15,068 nucleotides of DNA from an uncultured Lachnospiraceae bacterium (GTDB lineage Bacteria > Bacillota > Clostridia > Lachnospirales > Lachnospiraceae). Under the pieces are notes generated by a model. The model was not told the DNA's origin and searched no databases. It worked only from the letters and a program-made list of their open reading frames with translations. The translations under genes and the position numbers were made by a program. The stretch is taken from the NCBI GenBank assembly GCA_902803625.1, contig CADCQV010000214.1, forward strand, positions 1 through 15,068, in the 5' to 3' direction. Below, one piece after another: positions 8,103 through 14,767 of the stretch. Each line of letters begins with the position of its first letter. Within the stretch, counting starts at the first letter, position 1.

Positions 8103-8737
8103 TGAGATATCTGACTTTTGCACTGACAAAGGGACGCCTCGCCGATAAAACCCTGGAAAGGCTTGAAAAGATAGGTATTACCTGTGAAGAGATGAAGGAC
8201 AAGGCTTCAAGGAAGCTGATCTTCGTTAATGAGGAAAAGAAGCTGAAGTTTTTCCTGGCCAAGGGACCGGATGTTCCCACCTATGTGGAGCACGGGGCAG
8301 CGGATATAGGGGTTTCCGGCAAGGACATCATTATGGAGGAAAACCGTGCTATCTATGAGGTTCTGGATCTTGGCTTCGGAAAATGCAGGATGTGCATATG
8401 CGGCTTTCCGGAGGCCAAAGAGCTTTTGTCCCACCACGAGATGATAAAGGTCGCCACGAAATATCCGAGGATCGCAAGGGATTATTTCCAGAATATCAAG
8501 CATCAGACGGTTGACATAATAAAGCTGAACGGCTCCATTGAGCTGGCGCCCATAGTGGGACTTTCGGATGTGATATGTGATATAGTGGAAACCGGCTCCA
8601 CCTTAAAGGAAAACGGACTGTCCGTGCTCGAGGAGGTGTGTCCCCTTTCTGCACGGATGGTGGTAAATCAGGTTTCCATGAGGATGGAAGCTGAAAGGAT
8701 AAGAGGAATAATAGAAGCGCTGAGAGGAGTATCATGA
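8102..8737 (+). CDS. hisG: ATP phosphoribosyltransferase catalytic subunit, short form
   Basis: Catalyses the first and committed step of histidine synthesis, ATP plus PRPP to phosphoribosyl-ATP. At 211 residues it is the short form, which lacks the C-terminal ACT-like regulatory domain and needs HisZ; hisZ lies directly upstream. The N-terminus LTFALTKGRLADKTLERL and the segment GAADIGVSGKDI are typical. The PRPP-binding loop is DVICDIVETGSTLKENGL (156-173). The ATG shares one base with the hisZ stop, and GGAAAGG-type purines lie about 11 bases upstream. The 3' end overlaps hisD by 4 bases. Confidence 0.97.
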   Translation: MRYLTFALTKGRLADKTLERLEKIGITCEEMKDKASRKLIFVNEEKKLKFFLAKGPDVPTYVEHGAADIGVSGKDIIMEENRAIYEVLDLGFGKCRMCICGFPEAKELLSHHEMIKVATKYPRIARDYFQNIKHQTVDIIKLNGSIELAPIVGLSDVICDIVETGSTLKENGLSVLEEVCPLSARMVVNQVSMRMEAERIRGIIEALRGVS

Positions 8738-10023
8738 GAATAGTTGACCTGAATAATGAAACAAAGGCGGATCTTCTGGGAAAGCTTTTGAGAAGAAAGC
8801 CTGCGAGCTTCCCGGAATATGAGAAGACCGTGGAGGAAATAATCTCAAATGTCAGAAAAAACGGCGATAAGGCCATTTTTGACTATGCGGAGAAATTCGA
8901 CCACTGCAAACTTAATACTTCAAATTTCAGGGTGAGTGATGAGGAGGTGGCGGAAGCCGTAAGAGAAGTGGGAGAGGATCTGATGGGTGTCATGGGGCGC
9001 TCCATCAATAATATCCGGACCTTCCACGAGTGCCAGAAAAGGCAGAGCTTCTTTAATACAAAGGATAACGGTGTGATCCTTGGACAGCGGATAACCCCGA
9101 TAGAGAGAGCAGGTGTATATGTTCCCGGAGGAAAGGCGGTATATCCAAGCTCGGTTCTAATGAACGTTGTTCCCGCAATAGTTGCGGGGGTTAAGGAAAT
9201 AGTCATGACAACTCCGGCCAACGCAGAGGGAAGGGTCAATTCCCAGGTGCTGGCAGCCTGTAAGCTTCTCGGGATAAGGGATATCTATAAGACGGGAGGT
9301 GCCCAGGCCATAGCGGCTCTTGCATACGGAACGGAGTCCATAAAGAAGGTCGATAAGATAGTGGGACCCGGAAACATATTCGTGGCTCTGGCAAAAAGAG
9401 CGGTCTACGGCCATGTCAGCATTGATTCCATCGCAGGACCCTCGGAGATACTGGTGCTTGCGGATGACAGTGCGAATCCCAGGTTTATAGCTGCGGATCT
9501 TCTGTCACATGCAGAGCATGACGAGATGGCCTCCGCCATACTTGTCACCACCTCAAGACAGGTGGCCGAGAGGGTTTCAGAGGAGATTGATAAATTCCTG
9601 CCGGAATTAAGCCGGAGGGAAATAATAGAAAAATCACTGGAGAACTACGGCTATGCCCTTGTTGCGAGAAATATAAGGGATGCACTGGACGCCGTTAATG
9701 ATATTGCATCGGAGCACCTGGAAATAGTGACAAGGGACCCCTGGAAGACGATGACGCAGGTGAAAAACGCAGGTGCGATCTTTATCGGACCCTATTCCTC
9801 GGAGCCGCTTGGCGACTACTTCGCGGGACCGAACCATGTACTTCCCACGAACGGCACCGCCAGGTTCTTTTCACCCCTGTCAGTTGACGATTTCATAAAG
9901 AAGTCGTCGGTAATATCCTACTCAGAGTCTGCGCTAAGGAGTATTCACGAGGATATAGAGGCCTTTGCGAAGGCGGAGAAGCTGACAGCCCATGCAAACT
10001 CCATTGCTGTCAGGTTTGAGTAG
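8734..10023 (+). CDS. hisD: Histidinol dehydrogenase
   Basis: Carries out the last two oxidations of histidine synthesis, L-histidinol to L-histidine with NAD+ and a zinc ion. The 429 residues are full length. Visible motifs are ERAGVYVPGGKAVYPSSVLM, KIVGPGNIFVALAKR, DSIAGPSEILVLAD and the catalytic Glu327-His328 in ASEHLEIV. The zinc ligands by comparison with the E. coli enzyme are position 259 (His here, where E. coli has Gln), His262, Asp361 and His420. AGGAG at 8725-8729 lies 4 bases before the ATG, which overlaps the hisG stop. It is followed after 16 bases by hisB. Confidence 0.98.
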   Translation: MRIVDLNNETKADLLGKLLRRKPASFPEYEKTVEEIISNVRKNGDKAIFDYAEKFDHCKLNTSNFRVSDEEVAEAVREVGEDLMGVMGRSINNIRTFHECQKRQSFFNTKDNGVILGQRITPIERAGVYVPGGKAVYPSSVLMNVVPAIVAGVKEIVMTTPANAEGRVNSQVLAACKLLGIRDIYKTGGAQAIAALAYGTESIKKVDKIVGPGNIFVALAKRAVYGHVSIDSIAGPSEILVLADDSANPRFIAADLLSHAEHDEMASAILVTTSRQVAERVSEEIDKFLPELSRREIIEKSLENYGYALVARNIRDALDAVNDIASEHLEIVTRDPWKTMTQVKNAGAIFIGPYSSEPLGDYFAGPNHVLPTNGTARFFSPLSVDDFIKKSSVISYSESALRSIHEDIEAFAKAEKLTAHANSIAVRFE

Positions 10024-10031
10024 AAAGGAAG
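10024..10031 (+). promoter_or_regulatory. Ribosome binding site of hisB
   Basis: AAAGGAAG lies immediately after the hisD stop and 8 bases before ATG 10040. It selects that ATG over any earlier in-frame ATG inside hisD. Confidence 0.75.
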
Positions 10032-10039
10032 TAAATATA

Positions 10040-10627
10040 ATGGAGCGCAGAGCAGAGATAAAGAGAAAAACAAAGGAAACCGATATCAGCTGTGTTCTTG
10101 TCCTTGACGGCAGCGGAAAAGCTGAGATAGATACAGGCATAGGCTTCTTTGACCATATGCTGGACGGCTTCACGAGACATGGCTTTTTTGACCTTAAGCT
10201 AAAGTGTAAGGGAGACTTAAATGTCGACTGCCACCACAGCATCGAGGACTGCGGAATAGTGCTCGGGCAGGCCGTAAAGGAGGCTGTCGGGGACAAAAAG
10301 GGGATAAAGCGTTACGGAAGCTTTATCCTCCCTATGGATGAGGCACTTATACTTACGGCAGTGGATCTGTCCGGAAGGCCGTATTTTTCCTTCGACCTTG
10401 AATTCAAAGAGGAGAGGTGCGGGGATATGGATACCGGAATGGCGCGGGAATTTTTCTATGCAGTAAGCTATTCAGCCGCAATGAACCTGCATATTAAGGA
10501 AATAAGCGGCGTAAACAGCCATCATATTATGGAGGCTGCCTTCAAATCATTTGCAAAGTCACTTGACACGGCTACGTCTTTTGACGAGAGGATAGGCGGA
10601 GTACTGTCCACCAAAGGAGTATTATGA
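10040..10627 (+). CDS. hisB: Imidazoleglycerol-phosphate dehydratase
   Basis: Dehydrates imidazoleglycerol phosphate to imidazoleacetol phosphate in histidine synthesis, using manganese. It is the single-function form of 195 residues, with no fused histidinol-phosphate phosphatase domain. The metal-binding motifs are FFDHML (36-41), DCHHSIEDCGIVLG (63-76) and SHHIMEAAFKSFAKSL (160-175), and the protein ends with the typical RIGGVLSTKGVL. The start was set at ATG 10040 because the family begins with a short R-A-E/K-I-x-R-x-T segment (here ERRAEIKRKT) and a good Shine-Dalgarno site precedes it. The frame is open further upstream but overlaps hisD. The stop overlaps the hisIE ATG by 4 bases. Confidence 0.97.
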   Translation: MERRAEIKRKTKETDISCVLVLDGSGKAEIDTGIGFFDHMLDGFTRHGFFDLKLKCKGDLNVDCHHSIEDCGIVLGQAVKEAVGDKKGIKRYGSFILPMDEALILTAVDLSGRPYFSFDLEFKEERCGDMDTGMAREFFYAVSYSAAMNLHIKEISGVNSHHIMEAAFKSFAKSLDTATSFDERIGGVLSTKGVL

Positions 10628-11946
10628 GTAACGAATACAAAAAAGTAATTCCCTGTATGTTTATCTATAAGGGACATGCGGTCAAATGGTTCGGGGCAAA
10701 AACCGCATTAAAAAAGGATCCCTTGAGTCTTGCCATGGACTATGCGAATCATGGGGCTGACTCGCTCATCATCTTTGATCTTTCCGAGGAGGATGAGGAG
10801 CACGAGAATAATCTGCATCTCATAAAGAATATCTGCGCCGCGATCGACATTCCCGTCATAGGAGCGGGAAACGTGAAAAGGCTTGAAGATATAAAGAAGC
10901 TCCTCTATGCCGGCTGCAGAAAGGCCGCTCTAAATTACAAAAAGCCTGAAAATATAGCGCTTTCAGAGGAGGTCAGCACACGTTTCGGACGCGATCATAT
11001 TGCTGCCTGCATAGATAATCCCACACAGCTCGAGCAGGGAAGAAACGAGATCAAGAACTATATAAGTACCCTTATCCTTGTAAACGAGAATAATCTGGAG
11101 CCCTTTGCGGACTGGGTGGATAAGGCCTGCAGCAACAACGCAAACCCGATCTCCGTGGGCTTTGTCCCGGTTTTCCACAGGAAATCCTTCCATGAGCTGG
11201 CAGCGGTTCTTAGGAACTACTCGGTACAGGGTGTGTCCGGGGGAGACATAAATGAAAAGTCCGGGAGCTTTATGGACTTTAAGCGACAGTGCAGGGGACT
11301 CGGGATCTCCGTAAATACCTTCGAGAGCAGCATGCGCTGGGAGGACTTTAAGACCGGAAGCGACGGTCTTGTGCCGGTTATTGTCCAGGATTACAAGACG
11401 GACGAGGTTCTTATGCTCGCCTATATGGACAGGGAAGCATATGTAAAGACCATAGAAACAGGGGTTATGCACTACCACTCAAGGAGCAGGAATTCTCTCT
11501 GGATGAAGGGCGAAACAAGCGGAAACTTCCAATATGTGAAGAGCCTTATTTCAGACTGTGATAATGATACGATCCTTGCCAAGGTCCTTCAGATAGGTGC
11601 AGCCTGCCATACGGGGAAACGGTCCTGCTTTTTTAATACAATGCTTAAAAAAGAGTATGACGACCTGAATCCCTTAAAGGCATTTGAAAGGGAATACAAT
11701 ACAATACTCGACAGGAAGGAGCATCCGAAGGAGGGCTCCTACACCAATTACCTCTTCGACAAGGGCATAGACAAGATATTGAAAAAGGTGGGAGAGGAAT
11801 GTACGGAGATAATCATCGCCGCGAAGAATCCGAATCCCGAGGAGATTAAATATGAAATGGCCGATTTCCTCTATCACGCCATGGTGCTGATGGTGGAAAA
11901 GGGAGTGACCTGGGACGAGATCACGAAGGAGATAAATTCGAGGTAG
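10624..11946 (+). CDS. hisIE: HisA/HisF-like domain fused to HisI-HisE (PRA-CH / PRA-PH)
   Basis: A 440-residue, three-part protein. HisE hydrolyses phosphoribosyl-ATP to phosphoribosyl-AMP and HisI opens its ring, histidine steps two and three. Residues 1-235 look like a HisA/HisF (beta-alpha)8 barrel: VIPCMFIYKGHAVKW, then IPVIGAGNVKRLEDIKKLLYAG, then HIAACIDN. The catalytic Asp in the family's IPCLD-type strand is Phe13, while the second Asp (Asp131) is kept; the glycine-rich phosphate site is altered (GAGN). This part is probably not a working HisA or HisF. The HisI domain (about 239-338) keeps the metal ligands Asp311, Asp313, Asp315, Cys312, Cys328 and Cys335. The HisE domain (about 358-436) keeps GEECTEIIIAAKN and YEMADFLYH. 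AAAGGAG at 10613-10619 lies 4 bases before the ATG. The barrel may be a scaffold or a relic. Confidence 0.95.
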   Translation: MSNEYKKVIPCMFIYKGHAVKWFGAKTALKKDPLSLAMDYANHGADSLIIFDLSEEDEEHENNLHLIKNICAAIDIPVIGAGNVKRLEDIKKLLYAGCRKAALNYKKPENIALSEEVSTRFGRDHIAACIDNPTQLEQGRNEIKNYISTLILVNENNLEPFADWVDKACSNNANPISVGFVPVFHRKSFHELAAVLRNYSVQGVSGGDINEKSGSFMDFKRQCRGLGISVNTFESSMRWEDFKTGSDGLVPVIVQDYKTDEVLMLAYMDREAYVKTIETGVMHYHSRSRNSLWMKGETSGNFQYVKSLISDCDNDTILAKVLQIGAACHTGKRSCFFNTMLKKEYDDLNPLKAFEREYNTILDRKEHPKEGSYTNYLFDKGIDKILKKVGEECTEIIIAAKNPNPEEIKYEMADFLYHAMVLMVEKGVTWDEITKEINSR

Positions 11947-11950
11947 CGCT

Positions 11951-11999
11951 CCTGTCATCCTGTAGCATTCCTGTCATCCTGAGCACTCCTGTCATCCTG
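11951..11999 (+). repeat. Three tandem copies of a 12-base repeat
   Basis: CCTGTCATCCTG occurs at 11951-11962, 11970-11981 and 11988-11999, at periods of 19 and 18. The third copy runs directly into the left arm of the long inverted repeat, so the first two look like duplicated outer ends of that element. Confidence 0.9.
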
Positions 12000-12059
12000 A
12001 GCGAAGCGAAGGATCTTTCCAATCGGTTAAAAAGATTCTTCGCTTCGCTCAGAATGACA
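11990..12059. repeat. Long imperfect inverted repeat (REP/MITE-like hairpin)
   Basis: The arms 11990-12018 and 12031-12059 are reverse complements at 27 of 29 positions, separated by a 12-base loop. One of the two differences would be a G-U pair in RNA. The core of the left arm is GAGCGAAGCGAAGGATC. No T tract follows the right arm, so it is not a standard intrinsic terminator. It may be a dispersed extragenic repeat that also stabilises or pauses transcripts between hisIE and the radical SAM gene. Confidence 0.9.
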
Positions 12060-12082
12060 TAGTAGTGGAACACAGCTTTATT

Positions 12083-12089
12083 AGAGGAG
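12083..12089 (+). promoter_or_regulatory. Ribosome binding site pointing to an ATC start codon
   Basis: AGAGGAG is a near-ideal Shine-Dalgarno sequence. Seven bases separate it from ATC at 12097. An in-frame TAG at 12082-12084 overlaps its first bases, and the first in-frame ATG is about 158 bases away, so the site serves an unusual start codon. Confidence 0.75.
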
Positions 12090-12096
12090 AATAACC

Positions 12097-13959
12097 ATCA
12101 AAAAAACAGCTCTAAGCGACGAGCTTTTACTTACGATAGAAAAGCCGGAACGCTACATTGGAAATGAGATAAATGCCGTATTCAAGGATAGGAATAAGGT
12201 TGATATCCGTTTCGCCATCTGTTTTCCCGATGTCTACGAAATAGGCATGAGTCATCTCGGAATACAGATCCTTTACGACATGTTCAATAAACGTGAGGAT
12301 GTGTGGTGCGAAAGGGTTTATTCGCCATGGGTCGACCTTGACAGGATCATGCGGGATAAGAATATCCCGCTTTTTGCATTGGAGTCTCAGGACAGGATAA
12401 AGGATTTTGACTTCCTCGGGATCACCCTGCAGTATGAAATGTGCTATACGAATATCCTTCAGATACTGGAGCTCTCCGGGATCCCTCTTTTGCAGAAGGA
12501 GAGAGGAGAGGAGGATCCCATAGTGATCGGAGGGGGACCCTGTACCTATAATCCGGAGCCTATAGCTCCCTTTTTTGATCTTTTTTATATAGGTGAAGGT
12601 GAGAAAAGCTATGATGAGCTCCTTGACCTCTATAAGGAAATGAAGAGTGAGGGCAGGAGTAAGGCTGAGTTCTTAAGGGAGGCATCGAAGATAGAGGGTA
12701 TGTACGTGCCCTCCCTCTATGATGTGGAATATAGTGAGGACGGAACCATAAAGCGCTTCTTTCCTCTTTTTGATGACGTTCCGCGGATGATACGGAAAAA
12801 CCTCGCAGAGGATCTCGACACTGTCCCCTATCCGGAAAAGCCGCTGGTTCCCTTTATCCAGGTGACCCAGGACAGGGTGGTGCTGGAGGTCATGAGAGGC
12901 TGCATAAGGGGCTGCCGCTTCTGTCAGGCAGGGCAGATCTACAGACCCGTCAGGGAGAGGAGCCTCGGGTTCTTAAAGAAAAAAGCGGGGGAGATGCTTA
13001 ATTCCACCGGACAGGACGAGATAACCTTAAGCTCCTTAAGCACATCCGATTACAGTGAGCTTTTTGAGCTTGTCAACTTCCTTATCGACAATTTCAGGGA
13101 CAGATATGTGAATATCTCCCTTCCAAGCCTTCGTATCGACGCCTTTTCCCTCGATATCATGAGCCGGGTGCAGGATGTAAAGAAATCCAGTCTCACCTTT
13201 GCGGCGGAAGCCGGCTCCCAGAGAATGAGAAACGGTATAAATAAGGGCATCACCGAAGAGGACATAATGCGGGGTTCAGCCGAAGCCTTCAGGGGAGGGT
13301 GGAACAAGGTGAAGCTCTACTTTATGCTTGGACTTCCCTTTGAAACAGACGAGGATGTGCTGGAGATATCCCATCTTTCCGACCGTGTGGCTATGAACTT
13401 CTTTGACACCATACCGAAGGAGGAAAGGAAGGGGATACGGGTCATGGTGAATTCCTCAGCCTCCTTTTTTATTCCGAAGCCCTTTACGCCCTTCCAATGG
13501 GCCCCTATGAATTCTGCGGCGGAATTTAAGAGAAAGGCGGGGCTTGTGAAGGAAGCAGTGAAGAATGAGCTTAATCATAAGTCGCTTAAATTCCAGTACC
13601 ATGAGAACGATATCTCGGAGCTTGAGGGAGTGCTTGCAAGAGGTGACCGAAGGATTTCCGGGGTGATCCTGGAAGCATATAAAAACGGGGCAATCTATGA
13701 CAGCTGGTCCGAGATCTTTAAGAAAAGCCGCTGGGATGAGGCTTTTTTAAGTACAGGTATCGAGAAGACCTTTTATACGGAGAGGGAAAGGGATACGGCG
13801 GAGATACTGCCCTGGGACTTTATAGATACGGGAGTCTCAAAGGCTTTTCTTATCCGGGAATGGGAGAACGCTAAAAAAGGGGTTGTAACTCCGAACTGCA
13901 GGGAGAAGTGCTCCGGGTGCGGTGCCGCGGCCTTTAAGACCGGTGTATGTATGAGATAA
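12097..13959 (+). CDS. Radical SAM protein with B12-binding-like N-terminal domain (TIGR03960 type), apparent ATC start
   Basis: Predicted iron-sulfur enzyme that cleaves S-adenosylmethionine; its substrate is not established. From ATC 12097 it has 620 residues. The first 50 (KKTALSDELLLTIEKPERY, then IGNE and VDIRFAICFPDVYEIG) match the conserved beginning of the family. They would be lost if translation began at the first conventional start, ATG 12247. Residues about 45-180 resemble a cobalamin-binding-like fold, including DPIVIGGGPCTYNPEPIAPF and YIGEGE. The 4Fe-4S cluster motif is RGCIRGCRFC with Cys269, Cys273 and Cys276. Further family blocks are SLPSLRIDAF and FAAEAGSQRMRNGINKG. The C-terminus has Cys601, Cys605, Cys608 and Cys618, which may bind another metal. 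Its partner, the DUF2344 gene, begins 19 bases later. Terminator-like hairpins occur at 12351-12375 and 12555-12576. Confidence 0.92.
   Translation: MKKTALSDELLLTIEKPERYIGNEINAVFKDRNKVDIRFAICFPDVYEIGMSHLGIQILYDMFNKREDVWCERVYSPWVDLDRIMRDKNIPLFALESQDRIKDFDFLGITLQYEMCYTNILQILELSGIPLLQKERGEEDPIVIGGGPCTYNPEPIAPFFDLFYIGEGEKSYDELLDLYKEMKSEGRSKAEFLREASKIEGMYVPSLYDVEYSEDGTIKRFFPLFDDVPRMIRKNLAEDLDTVPYPEKPLVPFIQVTQDRVVLEVMRGCIRGCRFCQAGQIYRPVRERSLGFLKKKAGEMLNSTGQDEITLSSLSTSDYSELFELVNFLIDNFRDRYVNISLPSLRIDAFSLDIMSRVQDVKKSSLTFAAEAGSQRMRNGINKGITEEDIMRGSAEAFRGGWNKVKLYFMLGLPFETDEDVLEISHLSDRVAMNFFDTIPKEERKGIRVMVNSSASFFIPKPFTPFQWAPMNSAAEFKRKAGLVKEAVKNELNHKSLKFQYHENDISELEGVLARGDRRISGVILEAYKNGAIYDSWSEIFKKSRWDEAFLSTGIEKTFYTERERDTAEILPWDFIDTGVSKAFLIREWENAKKGVVTPNCREKCSGCGAAAFKTGVCMR
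12351..12375 (+). terminator. Terminator-like hairpin inside the radical SAM gene
   Basis: GCGGGATA (12351-12358), a 4-base loop AGAA, and the perfect complement TATCCCGC (12363-12370) are followed at once by TTTTT (12371-12375). The structure fits an intrinsic terminator but lies about 250 bases inside the coding region. It may be a polarity or attenuation site or chance; activity is unproven. Confidence 0.3.
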
Positions 13960-13978
13960 AGGAAGGGAAAAAGCAGCA

Positions 13979-14767
13979 TTGAAGGAAGGGAATAAGCTTA
14001 TCCGGATAAAGTTTTCAAAGCACGGACTTATGAAGTATACCGGGCATCTCGATACCATGCGTTATTTCCAGAAGGTTGTAAGGCGCTCGGGGATACCTGC
14101 CGCCTATTCTGAGGGCTTTTCCCCTCATCAGATAATGTCCTTTGCGCAGCCGCTTTCCGTCGGGGTTGAAAGTAACGGAGAATACTTTGATCTGGAGGTG
14201 ACTGATCTTAGCACCTCTTCGGATATGATAGAGAGGATGAATGCGGCCTCTGCGGAGGGCATTGAAATAAGAGACATAGTGCTTCTTCCGGACAAGGCGA
14301 AAAAGGCAATGGCCACGGTTCACTCCGCGGAGTATACCGTGATATTCCGTCCGGGGCATGAGCCGGAATGGGATATTTTCGAGGCCGTCAGGGCCTTTAA
14401 GGATCTGCCTTCTCTTAAGATCACTAAAAAAAGCAAGAAATCCGTCCGTGAGATTGAGCTTAAGGATTTCGTTTATTCTCTTGATATCGAGGAGAAAACC
14501 CTGGGCTTCCTTTTTCCGGACGGATCCTTAAGCGGTGACGAGATAAAGGATCCCGAAAAAAGGGTTCCATATCTCCGCATGCGGCTCTCTGCGGCTTCTG
14601 GTGACAATGTGAAGCCTGCCCTCCTTATAAGAGCCCTGAAGGGCATTTTGGTTCCGGATTCAGATGAAGTGGAGGAGTACCCGTCTCTTACGGATCTTCT
14701 TATCACAAGAGAGGATCTTTTTGACAGTGACGGAAAGCCTTTATCGGAGGCAGGAGATAGATTTTGA
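13979..14767 (+). CDS. DUF2344 radical SAM-associated protein (TIGR03936 type)
   Basis: A 262-residue protein that accompanies the preceding radical SAM protein in Bacillota and is fused to it in some bacteria; the function is unknown. The family signature is clear in IRIKFSKHGLMKYTGHLDT (residues 8-26), then MRYFQKVVRRSGIPAAYSEG and FSPHQIMSFAQPLSVGVES, followed by EYFDLEV. The C-terminal part is less conserved and ends in EYPSLTDLLITREDLF. The start is taken as TTG 13979, preceded 11 bases earlier by AAGGAAGGG (13959-13967). No in-frame ATG occurs before the conserved region, so a non-ATG start is needed. A second purine run (13983-13990) sits upstream of ATC 14000, which would give a shorter alternative. 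The 3' end overlaps the RNase E/G gene by 4 bases. Confidence 0.9.
   Translation: MKEGNKLIRIKFSKHGLMKYTGHLDTMRYFQKVVRRSGIPAAYSEGFSPHQIMSFAQPLSVGVESNGEYFDLEVTDLSTSSDMIERMNAASAEGIEIRDIVLLPDKAKKAMATVHSAEYTVIFRPGHEPEWDIFEAVRAFKDLPSLKITKKSKKSVREIELKDFVYSLDIEEKTLGFLFPDGSLSGDEIKDPEKRVPYLRMRLSAASGDNVKPALLIRALKGILVPDSDEVEEYPSLTDLLITREDLFDSDGKPLSEAGDRF
14752..14756 (+). promoter_or_regulatory. Ribosome binding site of the RNase E/G gene, deciding a TTG start
   Basis: AGGAG ends 7 bases before TTG 14764, which overlaps the TGA of the DUF2344 gene. The next in-frame ATG is 39 bases further on and has no comparable site. Confidence 0.65.

Larger units (their letters stand above)
11947..12096 (+). other. 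Only sizeable intergenic gap
   Basis: These 150 bases hold the tandem and inverted repeats, then about 35 bases (12060-12096) with the radical SAM ribosome binding site. No convincing -35/-10 pair could be picked by eye, so whether a new transcript starts here is open. Confidence 0.7.

Noticed and set aside
9992..10039. Earlier hisB start inside hisD
   Set aside because: The extra 16 residues (MQTPLLSGLSRKEVNI) do not look like the family, overlap hisD, and would place the clear ribosome binding site inside the gene.
10963..11478. 171-codon open frame on the minus strand
   Set aside because: It lies wholly opposite hisIE, shows no recognisable motif, and is explained as a shadow of the coding strand. 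The same holds for a 155-codon minus-strand frame at 481-948 opposite coaBC.
11951..11999. CRISPR array
   Set aside because: Only three 12-base copies with 6-7-base spacers, and no cas genes.
11990..12059. Calling the long inverted repeat an intrinsic terminator
   Set aside because: No T tract follows either arm in the + direction (the bases after it are TAGTAGTGG), and the loop and arms look like a dispersed repeat.
12091..12093. ATA 12091 as the start of the radical SAM gene
   Set aside because: It lies only 1 base after the AGAGGAG site, too close for initiation, and adds two residues that do not match homologues, which begin near the KKT segment.
12247..13959. Radical SAM gene starting at ATG 12247
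   Set aside because: No Shine-Dalgarno site of note precedes it and it removes 50 residues that are conserved in the family. The upstream strong site and the open frame point to ATC 12097.
13959..13979. Frameshift splitting one radical SAM-DUF2344 fusion
   Set aside because: The two proteins are fused in some bacteria, but separate adjacent genes are usual in Bacillota. The first protein ends with a complete Cys-rich C-terminus and the second has its own ribosome binding site.
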